Shown: positions 9,160-20,058 of the stretch, one piece after another
Numbering within the stretch: position 1 is the first letter of the stretch
Layout: each line of letters opens with the position of its first letter
NCBI GenBank assembly: GCA_964035575.1
Contig: OZ037928.1
Location: 806,001-870,000, forward strand
From: Rhynchopus sp. YZ270_cl-10
Taxonomy: Eukaryota > Euglenozoa > Diplonemea > Diplonemida > Diplonemidae
Direction: 5' to 3'
Length of the DNA stretch: 64,000 nt
Position numbers and translations under genes: made by a program
The notes under the pieces: model-generated
The model's database searches: none
Told to the model about the DNA's origin: nothing
Seen by the model: the letters and a program-made list of their open reading frames with translations, nothing else

Positions 9160-12100
9160 TCAGTCAAGGAACTTAAGAATGACACGGCAGATTTTCACAT
9201 CGTCGTCGTCAGCAGTGCGGAGCTCGAGCAGGCGGTAGACTTGCGGGGAGTCGCCCAGCTCGATTTTGGACACTCCGTCGCAAGGGTAGCCACGCGAGGC
9301 CAGGTAGTCCGTCACCTGTTGTGTTGTGTTGATTGTATTGTGTATTCGATGCCTAGTGAGGGTAATTCTTGCGCAGAATATGGCCCTTGGTTGTATTATG
9401 TTGTGTTGGTATTTGAAAACTTGGTTGTATTAGTGTAGACACCCGAGGATGAACTCCACTACAATTGGTATTTGAAAGCAAAAAGAGTAGTTCCTGCTAT
9501 CGAGGATGTGGACACGATGGACGCGTCTGTTGTGTTGTATTGTATTGTGTATTAGTAATTCTTGCGCAAGAATATGACCCTTTGTTGTGATGTTATGTGA
9601 TCCGATAACAGATTTAAAATGGGTAACGCCTGAACGGAGTATAACCCACTGATGTGATGTGATGTTGATGCCTAGTGAGGGTAATTCTTGCGCAAGAATA
9701 TAGACCTTTGTTATATTGTATTATGTTGTGTTGGTATTTGAAAGCAAAAAGAGTAGTTCCTGCTATCGACCCCTTTCCCCTTCGTCTCTCCACTACCGCA
9801 TACCTTCAACGCCAGCCTCGACGATAGTGGTGTCGAATCCGCCTTTTTGTCTTTCCCCGTGAAGACCCACCCTTCCAGGGTAAGGCCTTTGTTGTCCTTA
9901 AACCAGTCCACGAGGCCTTGGACGGTGATGTCCCTCTTGGCCTCGATGACAATGGAGTCCCAGACGGTCTGTGGGTCGGGGACGGCCACCTCATCGACAT
10001 CCATGTGGATTTCTGCGTCGAAGCGTGAGCCGCTCTTGACGACGTCTGCTGGGGCAGGTTCGGACTGTGAGAAGAGGGGCAGGGCGAGGTTGCTGAAGGT
10101 GTTCCGGTAGGTGTCGGCAGGCTTGTCGGCAACGACCTTGAGGAGCTCCAGGCAGACGAAGCCGGTGGCGAGGGAGGTGGCGGTGGCGATGGCGGGGATG
10201 ATGCGGCCGGCCTTGAGCTTGGCCTGTGTGAGGAGGAGGAGGGTGTGGTGTGAAATGGGGTTTTATGAAGCTTTTGTTTAGTTTGTTGGTGTGGCTGAAG
10301 GGGGGGAATCCGATAAAATGCGATAAAGCGCTATTTTTGTGCTTGGGGTCATCAGCCACACCAATTTGTGTTTAGTGTTTGTCGTGCAATGACAAAAAGT
10401 ATCGGGTAATACCAAAAAAAAAAAAAAAACGCGACTCTTACAGTCAGCAACTGATCTTGATTACTCGACTAGAAAAGTACGATGCCTGAACCACCTCTCT
10501 TATCCCTTTGCTACTAACTAACCACCTCATACCTGAAGGAAGTCCACTTCATCGATTGCGTAGTTGCGTGCCCTGAGGTTCGCGAAAGACTGGATAAAGT
10601 CGATGTGGAAGTTCAGGTCATGGTCCTTCTCAAAGTCGTTTACGAAGAGCGCCTTCTTGTCCGCCGCGTCCACTGCCGCCTGCACACGCTGTGTCGCCTC
10701 CTCGAGACGCGCGCTGTCACTCTTGGCATCGGGCACGGGTGCAGCTGCGGGGGCAGCTTCTCCGTCCTTGTCCTTGTCCTCCCCCTTATCAACGTCGGTC
10801 TTGAAAGGAGTGAAGTTCGTGACTCTGACGGTATTGAGGGCTTCCGTGAAGTATCTGTGGAAAGGAGGGGGAGGGGGGGTTTTTGAAAGTTTTGTATTTT
10901 TTTTTGAAAACTTGGTTTGTTTTAGTGTAGACACCCAAAAGATGAACTCCACTGTACTATACGCGTCTTTAAGTGATGCCGGAGTTACTCCATTGCATGG
11001 CTTCGTTTTTTATTTTGCTACTCTGTTTTGTATTTTCGCTGTATTCCCGAGGTGGGGGGGGGGGGGGGGGGGGGAAATGTGCAGAAATGCTGGAAATTTT
11101 CAAAAAAAAAAAAAAAAAAAAAAACATACTCAGGCTCGCGGTGCTCCTCATCGATGTTGAACGTCTTCGCCCTCAGGTTCGCTGCCGCAATGATGAACTT
11201 CATTGTCATCGCATCCCCTGCCGCGAACGCCACCTCCTTGGGAAACCTCTTCGGCGGGGACCAGAACGGGGTGCCCGACGCTGTGGTCATATCCTCCGGA
11301 CAGTTGTACACCAACAGCCGCACACGGTCCACGAAGTACGCCTCGTACTTCCTCCTTGCCCAGCCAATACAGTCTGCGAAGGTCTTCGGCCTCTCATCCA
11401 CCAACGCGTCTGCAAGCCCACCGGACATTGCGCAATTAAACTTCGGGTCGCCAATCAGCTTATCCATCACAGCCTCGGGGTTTTCCCCTGCCGCCAGCAT
11501 CGCATCCACAAACACCTTACCCCCCTTTGCCACGAAGTCAACCGCATCCTGAGGAATAGTTTCGAAGTTTCCAACAAACTCACTCTTGGCCAGCCCCAGG
11601 CAATGGTCGATGTTGTGCGGGAAGTTGTGCAGTGCGCACTGAGGGGCCTCCTTCTCTGGGGGGTCTCTCGTGGCCCCGTAGTTTTCGGTTTTGTGGGGAA
11701 TCACTGCTTGGGTGTTGCTCTTTGGTCCGAGGGTGCCGCTTTCGAGGAGGGGTTTGGTGTGGAAAACGCATTTGGAGTCGACATAAAGACGAGCATTGAT
11801 GTTGTCCAGGGCGTTGATGACGACATTGAGGTTGTCCCAGAAGGTGTTGTCAAAGACGTTCTCGGTAGCAGGCTGGACACGCTCCGTGAGGGACCGGACC
11901 TTAAAAGCGGGGTTCATAACCGAGGCGGCACGGCTCGCGCTTTCCGACTTCGACTGCCCAATGTTGTGGTTGCGGAACAAAAACTGTCTGCTCAAATTGC
12001 TCTTTTCGATGATATCATCATCAGTCACCGTCAATCCTGACCCTTCCGCACTGCTTACCCCCATCAACGCAAAATTCTTCAAAAACTCACATCCCAATGC

Positions 12101-13468
12101 ACCGGATCCTACCAAAAATACTTGAAGCTTTGCCAGCTTCTCCTGCGTCTCCTGCCCAAGAACCTGCAGCTGCGCAGCATATCTTGAGCCTTGCTGCTCC
12201 TCTGTCAGCGTCGGAGGTGGCGTCTCCGGGAGCGCTTCCTCGCAATCATGCAGGTACCATTGGAAGGTTGGGTGGAACTTTCCGGTACATGCTTTGATAA
12301 CTTCTTGGCCAAGGATGCCGCCGAAAATGCAGGCCATCGGGTTGAGCACTGCTCCGTACCCTCGTACAAGGTTTTCAACGGTTTTTATGCGTTCTTGGAG
12401 TTCTTCCACCTTTGAGGACGCATCGAGTGTTTGGTTGATCGCTGCTGCAGCTTCGGCAGCCTTGGCAGGAAGGGCCGCTCCGATGCTATCAGCGGCACGC
12501 ATCGCAAGGAGGAGCAGGCCACTGCGGCCAAATTTTTTTTCGAATTCGGGTTTGCCAAAAAATTCGAGAACACTTTCGTCAAAGGCGCAAGCCTTCGCGC
12601 TCTGTTTGGAGGTGTCGGTGTCCATGAGCTGGCCAGGGTCGTTGAGGCAGTCCTGGAGGGAGCGGAACTTCAGGATTTTGAGCATTTTTGTTTGCGTGAC
12701 GATGCCCCCTCCCTCGTAGTTCGACAGGGCAGAGGTGTCGGAGATGCGGAAGTTTTTCTTGCCCTTTGAGACGTCGTCGATTTGCTGGGGTTTTCCATTG
12801 TTGAGTTCCGTCATCCCGCGCACTTCGCCAAACGTAACATAATCACCATCGTCAAAGTCGATGTCCTCATCCATGACACACTGTACCAACGCCTGCTTCC
12901 CTGGCTGGCTTTTTTCGATTTTAAGGATGATTCCAGTTTTCACTGCCTCGCCAGTTGTGTCGTTGCACACAAATTCATCTCCAAAATCGCAAAAAACCGA
13001 GCCAAAAACGCCGTGGCAGGTTCCATACACGAAGTGGGCAGGTGGGGAGAGGGTGCGGCAGGCCTGGTTGATGGTGCAGGCTTCCTTCATGTTAGAGTCG
13101 CAGAGGACAACGACGCTGAAGGACTTCACAGTGGCTGCGGAGAGCGGTGCCTCGGTGCTGGAGATCTCGACGGAGGGGTTGAGCTCTTGGAACTTCTCCC
13201 TGCATGCGGTGGCACGGTTTTTCCCGATGTCAGCCTCAGAAAGGTAGAAGTTGGCGCCCAGGTCAGCCGCCGTGGTCGGCTTGGTGTCCTGCAGAGTGAC
13301 GGACTTCACGTTCGCCAGAATCACGTTCTTCGCCGTCTCCGCACCAAGTCCGTTCAACCCACAGATGAGAACGCGAGCACCAGAGAGCTTCACCATGTTC
13401 TCACGTCCATACACGGCCATCTGGCGCGATTGCAGATCCTCATCGATGCGAGCGGCCTCGCCTGACAT
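9160..13468 (-). CDS. UBA1: Ubiquitin-activating enzyme E1 (4 exons)
   Basis: Predicted exons are 13468-11130, 10854-10533, 10223-9804 and 9315-9160, totalling 3237 nt or 1078 residues, near the usual 1020-1060. E1 adenylates the ubiquitin C-terminus with ATP and carries it as a thioester to E2 enzymes. The inactive N-terminal adenylation half has LICGLNGLGAETAKN (about 34-48). The active half has FLVGSGALGCEFLKN (about 451-465) and the ATP/Mg region DDDIIEKSNLSRQFLFR. The catalytic cysteine is Cys611 in PPEKEAPQCALHNFP, matching the family's PICTLKNFP. AGRIIPAIATATSLATG follows in exon 3, and the C-terminal ubiquitin-fold domain is split over exons 3 and 4, ending DDDDVKICRVILKFLD. The start ATG follows a pyrimidine tract and a CAG. 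Intron 1 carries an R2 copy. All key residues are present, so it should be functional. Confidence 0.95.
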
Positions 13469-14462
13469 GTTGGAGGGGGGGAGGGAGGGGGGGGTGGCTT
13501 TTCCTGGGGGGTGGGAGGGGTGTTGGTTTAATGAAAAAAAAGGGATTTCGATATGCATTCATATTTTCAATAAATCGATAACATGGGAGGAGGGATCAAT
13601 AAAAATGTTCCTATCTTTCTTTTATGTGGTACCTACCTCCCCGTATATGTACACAGGTACAGGGCATCATTGGGCGGACGTCGTTAGGAAACACAGGAGG
13701 TTATGTGTGCTAAAAAGTGTCAAAGTTAGAAAATATCAACAAAACTATGTTTTCACCTCGGAAAAGTCGTGTTCTCTTGATTCATGATTTCTGAGTGTGC
13801 ACTCAGAAAACACTTATCAAGAAGAAAACGACTTCTCTGGTAGGTAAAAAAAATAGCTATTTTTGATGTGGTGGCGGTGGGGATAATTACCTGCAAGCAC
13901 TTTTTCTTCTTTTTTTTTTTTTGTTAAAACAACTTGTTGTCAATTCTAAAAAGATTGGAGGCAGCGCTGCAGGGCAAAACAAAACGGATTGAAAAAAACA
14001 GAAGCTTGCTTGTTTTCTTTGAGTACTCAATTAACCACGACTATCATGCTTCAGTTTAACACATTTTTTCCCTCCTTTTTGTTTTCCCGGCTTTGAGCGC
14101 ACAAACAAAAGACCCGATCTTTTTTTTTTTTTGGCCCAAATCTTGGGGAACATTTGGGAGTTCAAAAATACCCCAATTTAGAGAGCCTGTGAGAGCTAAC
14201 TGAGAGGGGGTGAAAAAATATCTCCCATTCAGAGCTGGCCCATATTTCGGGTTCAAAAACACCCCAACACACCCAGAAACATTTTCACGTCACCACCACC
14301 CTTTCTCTTCTCCCAGATACCCGTTTTTGCACTCTGCAGGCTTCAAGCAGGTCGTCTCGAAGGCGAGTAGAGTAGGCAGTACCTACCGGTCCCTTCCCCA
14401 CCTCCCTTCTTACCCTTCTCCCCGTCCTTCCCTTTATCCCCTCCCACCAGCACACCACGTCG
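13469..14462. other. Intergenic: E1 upstream region and LRR1 downstream region
   Basis: It contains a C/T-rich tract on the minus strand just before the E1 start, the right arm of the inverted duplication (13922-14130), and the conserved 3' flank found after every LRR paralogue (CAGTACCTACCGG, then CCCTTCCCCACCTCCCTTCT and CACCAGCACACCACGTCGTC). No gene is seen. Confidence 0.5.
13922..14130 (-). repeat. Right arm of the inverted duplication flanking E1
   Basis: Reverse-complement counterpart of 8320-8520: AACAACTTGTTGTC, GGAGGCAGCGCTGCAGGGC, GAGTACTCAATTAACCACGA, CCCGGCTTTGAGCGCACAAA. The arms differ by small indels and substitutions, so the duplication is not recent. Confidence 0.65.
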
Positions 14463-15806
14463 TCATTGTGCGTGTCTCTGTCGTTTGCGGGCTTGCTCGG
14501 GGGATTCGTCTCTGCTGCGTTTCGGACGTTCTTCAACCACAAGCTTGCTCAGCTTCTTGCTTTTCCTGACCTGCTTGGAAACAGCACTGCTGCAGCCGGA
14601 AAGGTAAATACTCATCAACGAAGTGCAGCCCGCAGCAAAATATGAACCTACGTTCTTAACCTTGTGAAGTGGTGTGAGATCAAGGGTGGTTAAACTTTTG
14701 CAGCCGTCAAGAAAGCTGCCTTCAATCTTCGTAACGTTGTTGAGTGGTGTCAGATCCAGGGTCGTTAAAGATTTGCAGCCGTGAAGAAAGCTACTCTCAA
14801 TCTTCGTAACGTTGTTGAGAGGTGTCAGATCAAGGCTGGTTAAAGTGCATCTGTAAAGAAAGTTCCTCTCAATCTTCGTAACGTTGCTGAGAGGTGTAAG
14901 ATCAAGGGTGGTTAAAGCCGAGCATTCGGAGAGAAAGCCAGGACCAATCACCGCCACGTTGTTGAGTGGTGTAAGATCAAGGGTTCTTAAAGAGATGCAG
15001 CCGGTAAGAAAGCCGATCTCAGTATTCGTAACGTTGATGAGTGATGGCAGATCTAGGGTGGTTAAAAAGTTGCAGTGGTAAAGAAAGTAACTCTCAATCT
15101 TCGTAACGTTGCTGAGTGGTGTCAGATCCAGGTTGGTTAAAGCTTTGCAGCGGGTAAGAAAGTTACTCTCAATCTTCGTAACGTTGCTGAGAGGTGTCAG
15201 ATCCAGGTTGGTTAAAGCTTCGCAGTTCGAAAGAAAGTATTTCTCAATCACCGTCACTTTGTTGAGTGGTGGCAGATAAAGGCTGGTTAAAGCAGAGCAG
15301 CCGTAAAGAAAGCTTCTGCCAACCCGCGTCACATTGCTCAACCCAGACAGGTCAATACTTGTTAACGAGGTGCATTCCTCGAGGAACCTGTCTCCAATCT
15401 GTGTCACAAAGGACACAGCACTGAGATCAAGTCGCGTTAACGATCCACCGACCAAGAACCTATTAGGAATGACAGTCGCAACCTCCGCCTGCAGAAGCAA
15501 ACACGCCACCTCAGGATCATCCACCTCCTCCAACCTCTCTGACGTCAGGTCAGTCTCACCCAACGCATGAAGCGCTGCAACAGCTTCGTACTTCATCGTC
15601 TTCGTGAGGACAATCGTGTCACCAGCACTCAGCTGCGTCATGTCGTATCCTTCGACCATCGCTTCGTCTCCGAAACTCATGCAAAAGCTGTCTTCAGGCA
15701 GCCCCATTGCAGACGCCACCTTCCGCCGCATGTGCTCCACTGTGTCATCTGCACCCACCTCGACTGTGTGCTGATTCGCTTTGAAATCCTCGAAGTGCAC
15801 GTCCAT
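14463..15806 (-). CDS. Ubiquitin-like/LRR protein, paralogue 1 (447 aa)
   Basis: This is the longest member of the window's main gene family, without introns. Residues about 1-68 ([20 protein letters not shown]... to GDTIVLTK) match a ubiquitin-like beta-grasp pattern. A helical linker follows ([20 protein letters not shown]...). Then come about 12 repeats of 24 residues with the framework C-x2-LT-x-LDLTPL-x-NVTKIE-x2-FL, of the BspA/TpLRR kind. The tail is basic ([20 protein letters not shown]) and could be a nuclear localisation signal. No signal peptide or membrane segment is seen, so an intracellular binding or adaptor role is inferred. An ATG farther upstream would add about 94 low-complexity residues; the chosen start is the first position conserved in all paralogues and has the context ACAAATGG. 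Confidence 0.88.
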   Translation of the reverse strand: MDVHFEDFKANQHTVEVGADDTVEHMRRKVASAMGLPEDSFCMSFGDEAMVEGYDMTQLSAGDTIVLTKTMKYEAVAALHALGETDLTSERLEEVDDPEVACLLLQAEVATVIPNRFLVGGSLTRLDLSAVSFVTQIGDRFLEECTSLTSIDLSGLSNVTRVGRSFLYGCSALTSLYLPPLNKVTVIEKYFLSNCEALTNLDLTPLSNVTKIESNFLTRCKALTNLDLTPLSNVTKIESYFLYHCNFLTTLDLPSLINVTNTEIGFLTGCISLRTLDLTPLNNVAVIGPGFLSECSALTTLDLTPLSNVTKIERNFLYRCTLTSLDLTPLNNVTKIESSFLHGCKSLTTLDLTPLNNVTKIEGSFLDGCKSLTTLDLTPLHKVKNVGSYFAAGCTSLMSIYLSGCSSAVSKQVRKSKKLSKLVVEERPKRSRDESPEQARKRQRHAQ

Positions 15807-16235
15807 TTGTTTGTTGTGGTTTCTTTTTGTGTTCTGAGCTCTGTGTGTGGTGGTGGGCTGTGGAGGACAAGAAATAGTTGTGGAAACGTGCGAAAAACAC
15901 TGTTTGCCCAGGGTGGAAGGGAAGGTGGCTCTTTTGGTTTGGAAATTGTTTTTCGTTTTTTTTTTTTTTTTGAATCCCGTGTGTGTGTATATCCTGATGC
16001 TCTGCTTTCTGGAAAGGCGAAAAAACAGAAGAAGGGAATCACAAGATTCATTCTCGAATAGCGTTTGGAGTGTTGTTGTTTGTTTCATGTTTGTTTTGTA
16101 CTCTTGGTGTTACTGAAAACCTGTCAAGGACCTGTCAGGGTGCCAACGTCAACAAAGGTTCTCATTTGCCTGACTACCACACCATGACAGGAGGCTTCCC
16201 GGATGTTGTCTTTTTTTATATACTTTTACAAAAGA

Positions 16236-16345
16236 AGTGAAGTTGATCGTGCAAAACGCCTCTGGGACGCAGGCACTGACACTCCGCAAGGTAATCGAAC
16301 CCCAGAGTGTTGTGCTTGGGAGCTTCCAACAGGGAAACTGTAAGC
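16236..16345 (-). repeat. SINE-like block with a B-box-like hairpin (copy 1)
   Basis: On the minus strand it contains GGTTCGATTACC, close to the RNA polymerase III B box. In the related copy near 62043-62160 the same spot folds as CACTCC, GGGTT, CGAT, AACCC, GGAGTG. Another copy lies at 18889-18998. No clear A box was found, so a tRNA origin is only suggested. The remainder of 15807-17273 holds the LRR1 upstream region and a degenerate hairpin module at 16757. Confidence 0.4.
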
Positions 16346-17273
16346 AGGTGCACAATGAACCGGCCGAAGTCTGTATGTACTGCAGAAGGTATAGAGAAGC
16401 AGAGGTTGCCTTTGCTTTAGTTTGAAATCTTGGGCGGCACATTGTATTAGTGTAGACACCCGAGGATGAAATCTACTATGCTTTTTACTTTTTCTCTCGT
16501 TTTTTTTGTTGTTATTGTTTGCGGTCGTTTGTTTACGTTGTAACCCCGTGCCCTAGTGGTGGCTGTGTTGTGATAATTGCCGATCACACATCAATACAAC
16601 TGTATTGTGATGTGTGTTATGTATTATGATGGGGGCAATCAGCACAACACAGCCGCTGCTACCTTGTCTCCCCCCTTTGTGCCTCTTTTGTTTCGGTTTC
16701 ATATTTTCTGTCAATTCCGAAAGTTTTGTTTCGACAATCTTGCAGCAAATAAAAGTTTACAAGATGAACCTAAGCCTCTTAGCCACGTTGACACAAAATG
16801 AAGAAGCAGAAGAAGAAGAAGACATGGTTATTGATGCAGGCACACCTCCGACTGTCCCACTGAACGACGTCATCCCCTGGATGAAAGCCAGGGGTGTCGC
16901 TGATTCTGGGGAAATTTCTGTAAAATCTCAAATCGGACGGCAAAATTTTTTTTGTAAAGGACGCATGCCATCAGCGGTACACTAAAAATTTAGAGAGCCT
17001 GTGAGAGCTAACTGAGAGGGAGTGAAAAAATATCTCCTATTCAGAGCTGGCCCATATTTCGGGTTCAAAAACACCCCAACACACCCAGAAACATTTCCAG
17101 GTCACCACCACCCTTTCTCTTCTCCCAGATACCCTTTTCTGTACTCTGCAGGCTTCAAGCAGGTCGTCTCGAAGGCGAGTAGAGTAGGCAGTACCTACCG
17201 GCCCTTCCCCACCTCCCTTCTTACCCTTCTTCCCGTCCTTCCCTTTATCCCCTCCCACCAGCACACCACGTCG

Positions 17274-18467
17274 TCATTGTGCGTGTCTCTGTCGTTTGCG
17301 GGCTTGCTCGGGGGATTCGTCTCTGCTGCGTTTCGGACGTTCTTCAACCACAAGCTTGCTCAGCTTCTTGCTTTTCCTGACTTTGTTGGACACAGCACTG
17401 CTGCAGCCGGAAAGGTAAATACTCGTCAACGAAGTGCAGTGAGCAGCAAAATACGAACCTACGTTCTTAACCTTGTTCAGTGGTGAGAGATCAAGGGTGG
17501 TTAAACTTTTGCAGCCGGAAAGAAAGCTGCCTTCAATCTTCGTAACGTTGTTGAATGGTGTCAGATCAATGTTGGTTAAAGCTTTGCAGCGGGAAAGAAA
17601 GCTACTCTCAATCTTCGTAACGTTGTTGAGTGGTGTCAGATCAAGGCTGGTTAAAGTGCATCCGTAAAGAAAGCAAGTCTCAATCTTCGTAACGTTGCTG
17701 AGTGGTGTCAGATCCAGGGTGGTTAAAGCCGAGCATTCGGAGAGAAAGCCAGGACCAACCACCGTCACGTTGCTGAGTGGTGTAAGATCAAGGGCGGTTA
17801 ATGAGATGCAGCCGGCAAGAAAGTAGATCTCAATCTTCGTAACGTTGCTGAGAGGTGTCAGATCTAGGGTGGTTAAAGCTTCGCAGTTCGAAAGAAAGCA
17901 TTTCTCAATCACCGTCACTTTGTTGAGTGGTGGCAGATAAAGGCTGGTTAAAGCGGAGCAGCCGAAAAGAAAGCTTCTGCCAATCCTCGTCACATTGCTC
18001 AACCCAGACAGGTCAATACTTGTTAACGAGTCGCAGTACTCGAGGAACTCGTCTCCAATCTGTGTCACAAAGGACACAGCACTGAGATCAAGTCGCGTTA
18101 ACGATCCCTCCGCCAAGAACCCAGCAGGAATGACAGTCGCAACCTCCGCCTGCAGAAGCAAACACGCCACCTCAGGATCCTTCACCTTCTTCAACCTCTC
18201 TGGAGTCAGGTCAGTCTCACCCAACGCATGCAGCGCTGCAACAGCTTCGTACTTCATCGACTTCGTCAGCACGATTGTGTCACCAGCACTCAGCTGCGTC
18301 ATGTCGTATCCTTCGACCATCGCTTCGTCTCCGAAACTCATGCAAAAGCTGTCTTCAGGCAGCCCCACTGCAGACGCCACCTTCCGCCGCATGTGCTCCG
18401 CTGTGTCATCTGCACCCACCTCGACTGTGTGCTGATTCGCTTTGAAATCCTCGAAGTGCACGTCCAT
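17274..18467 (-). CDS. Ubiquitin-like/LRR protein, paralogue 2 (397 aa)
   Basis: Tandem neighbour of paralogue 1, from which it differs mainly by having about 10 repeat units instead of 12. The ubiquitin-like head is nearly identical ([20 protein letters not shown]). Conserved units 1-3 ([43 protein letters not shown]) are followed by units whose non-framework residues differ. The tail ends [16 protein letters not shown]. It is intact and intronless. It probably arose by duplication of a 2.8-kb block followed by repeat loss or gain. Confidence 0.88.
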   Translation of the reverse strand: MDVHFEDFKANQHTVEVGADDTAEHMRRKVASAVGLPEDSFCMSFGDEAMVEGYDMTQLSAGDTIVLTKSMKYEAVAALHALGETDLTPERLKKVKDPEVACLLLQAEVATVIPAGFLAEGSLTRLDLSAVSFVTQIGDEFLEYCDSLTSIDLSGLSNVTRIGRSFLFGCSALTSLYLPPLNKVTVIEKCFLSNCEALTTLDLTPLSNVTKIEIYFLAGCISLTALDLTPLSNVTVVGPGFLSECSALTTLDLTPLSNVTKIETCFLYGCTLTSLDLTPLNNVTKIESSFLSRCKALTNIDLTPFNNVTKIEGSFLSGCKSLTTLDLSPLNKVKNVGSYFAAHCTSLTSIYLSGCSSAVSNKVRKSKKLSKLVVEERPKRSRDESPEQARKRQRHAQ

Positions 18468-19500
18468 TTGTTTGTTGTGGTTTCTTTTTGTGTTCTGAGC
18501 TCTGTGTGTGGTGGTGGGCTGTGGAGGACAAGAAATAGTTGTGGAAACGTGCGAAAAACACTGTTTGCCCAGGGTGGAAGGGAAGGTGGCTCTTTTGTTT
18601 TGGAAATTGTTTTTCGCTTTTTTTTGAATCCTGTGTGTGTGTATCCTGATGCTCTGCTTTCTGGAAAGGCGAAAAAACAGAAGAAGGGAATCACAAGATT
18701 CATTCTCGAATAGCGTTTGGAGTGTTGTTGTTTGTTTCATGTTTGTTTTGTACTCTTGGTGTTACTGAAAACCTGTCAAGGACCTGTCAGGGTGTCAACG
18801 TCAACAAAGGTTCTCATTTGCCTGACTACCACACCATGACAGGAGGCTTCCCGGATGTTGTCTTTTTTTAAAAACTTTTACAAAAAGAAGTGAAGTTGAT
18901 AGTGCAAAACGCCTCTGGGACGCAGGCACTGACACTCCGCAAGGTAATCGAACCCCAGAGTGTTGTACTTGGGAGCTTCCAACAGGGAAACTGTAAGCAG
19001 GTGCACAATGAACTGGCCGAAGTCTGTATGTACTGCAGAAGGTATAGAGAAGCAGAGGTTGCCTTTGCTTTAGTTTGAAATCTTGGGCGGCACATTGTAT
19101 TAGTGTAGACACCTGAGGATGAAATCTACTATACTTTTTACTTTGTTTTACTTTTTACTTTTTACTTTTTCTCTCGTTTTTTTTGTTCTTATTGTTTGCG
19201 GTCGTTTGTTGACGTTGTAACCCCGTGCCCTAGTGGTGGCTGTGTTGTGATAATTGCCGATCACACATCAATACAACTGTATTGTGATGTGTGTTATGTA
19301 TTATGATGGGGGCAATCAGCACAACACAGCCGCTGCTACCTTGTCTCCCCCCTTTGTGCCTCTTTTGTTTCGGTTTCATATTTTCTGTCAATTCCGAAAG
19401 TTTTGTTTCGACAATCTTGCAGCAAATAAAGGTTTACAAGATGAACCTAAGCCTCTTAGCCACGTTGACACAAAATGAAGGTGGTCTCGCACCACCTCTC

Positions 19501-20058
19501 ATAGAGTAAAGCCACCAAAATATAACCACACCCACACTCCCCTCCCCCTTGCCCCGTTTTCCCTGCCAAAAAAAGAAGAAAAAAAACCCTGGTACATGAC
19601 GGTGAAGTAAATGACCCGACGCATGGTGTTCTCACCTGAGGTTTCACCACTGAGCTTACAGTGGTGAAAAGCACAAAATCGTTTTCTTTCTTCATGCCCC
19701 CCTCCACCCCCACCCCACCCCACCTTAGTACAATGAGGTTGCACAGCAATGCCCATGAAGATCGAACTTCAACGTCTCGGGGGTGTTTTTTTTGACATTT
19801 TTCTCTTCAGAAATCGCTGCGTGCGCACACATGCAGCATAACCCTTAGTACCCAATCAAGATATGAACCGCCATGCCCATGAAGACCATAAATAACCACA
19901 AAATCATTTTATTGCCGTCGTGGATCCATGCCCCCTCCACCCCCACCCCACCCCACCTTAGTACCCCGATGAGGATGCACAGCAATGCCCATGAAGATCG
20001 AACTTCAACAACGTCTCGGGGGTGTTTTTTTTTGCCGGACATTTTTCTCTTCCGCACC
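19501..20058 (-). repeat. Decayed duplicates of the last SEC12-ZIP exon
   Basis: The end of the terminal exon (FMVFMGMAVHILIGY stop, at 20059) recurs just downstream. The stretch at about 19850-19900 encodes the same last 14-15 residues and stop with synonymous changes. Two poorer copies (reading FMGIAV) lie near 19738-19765 and 19968-20000, each followed by the same GTCTCGGGGGTGTTTTTT block. The rest of 19501-19735 is pyrimidine-rich with no supported gene. Confidence 0.6.

Larger units (their letters stand above)
14165..19500. repeat. Tandem duplication of the LRR1/LRR2 unit (about 2.8 kb)
   Basis: Two adjacent blocks, about 14165-16985 and 16985-19500, share the 3' flank, the LRR coding region, the upstream region, a SINE-like block and a hairpin-module copy. 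Coding differences (12 against 10 repeat units) account for most of the length difference. The non-coding parts are nearly identical, so the duplication is recent. Confidence 0.75.

Noticed and set aside
10973-12040. A 355-residue plus-strand frame opposite E1
   Set aside because: Shadow of the E1 coding exon; the sense protein matches a known family throughout.
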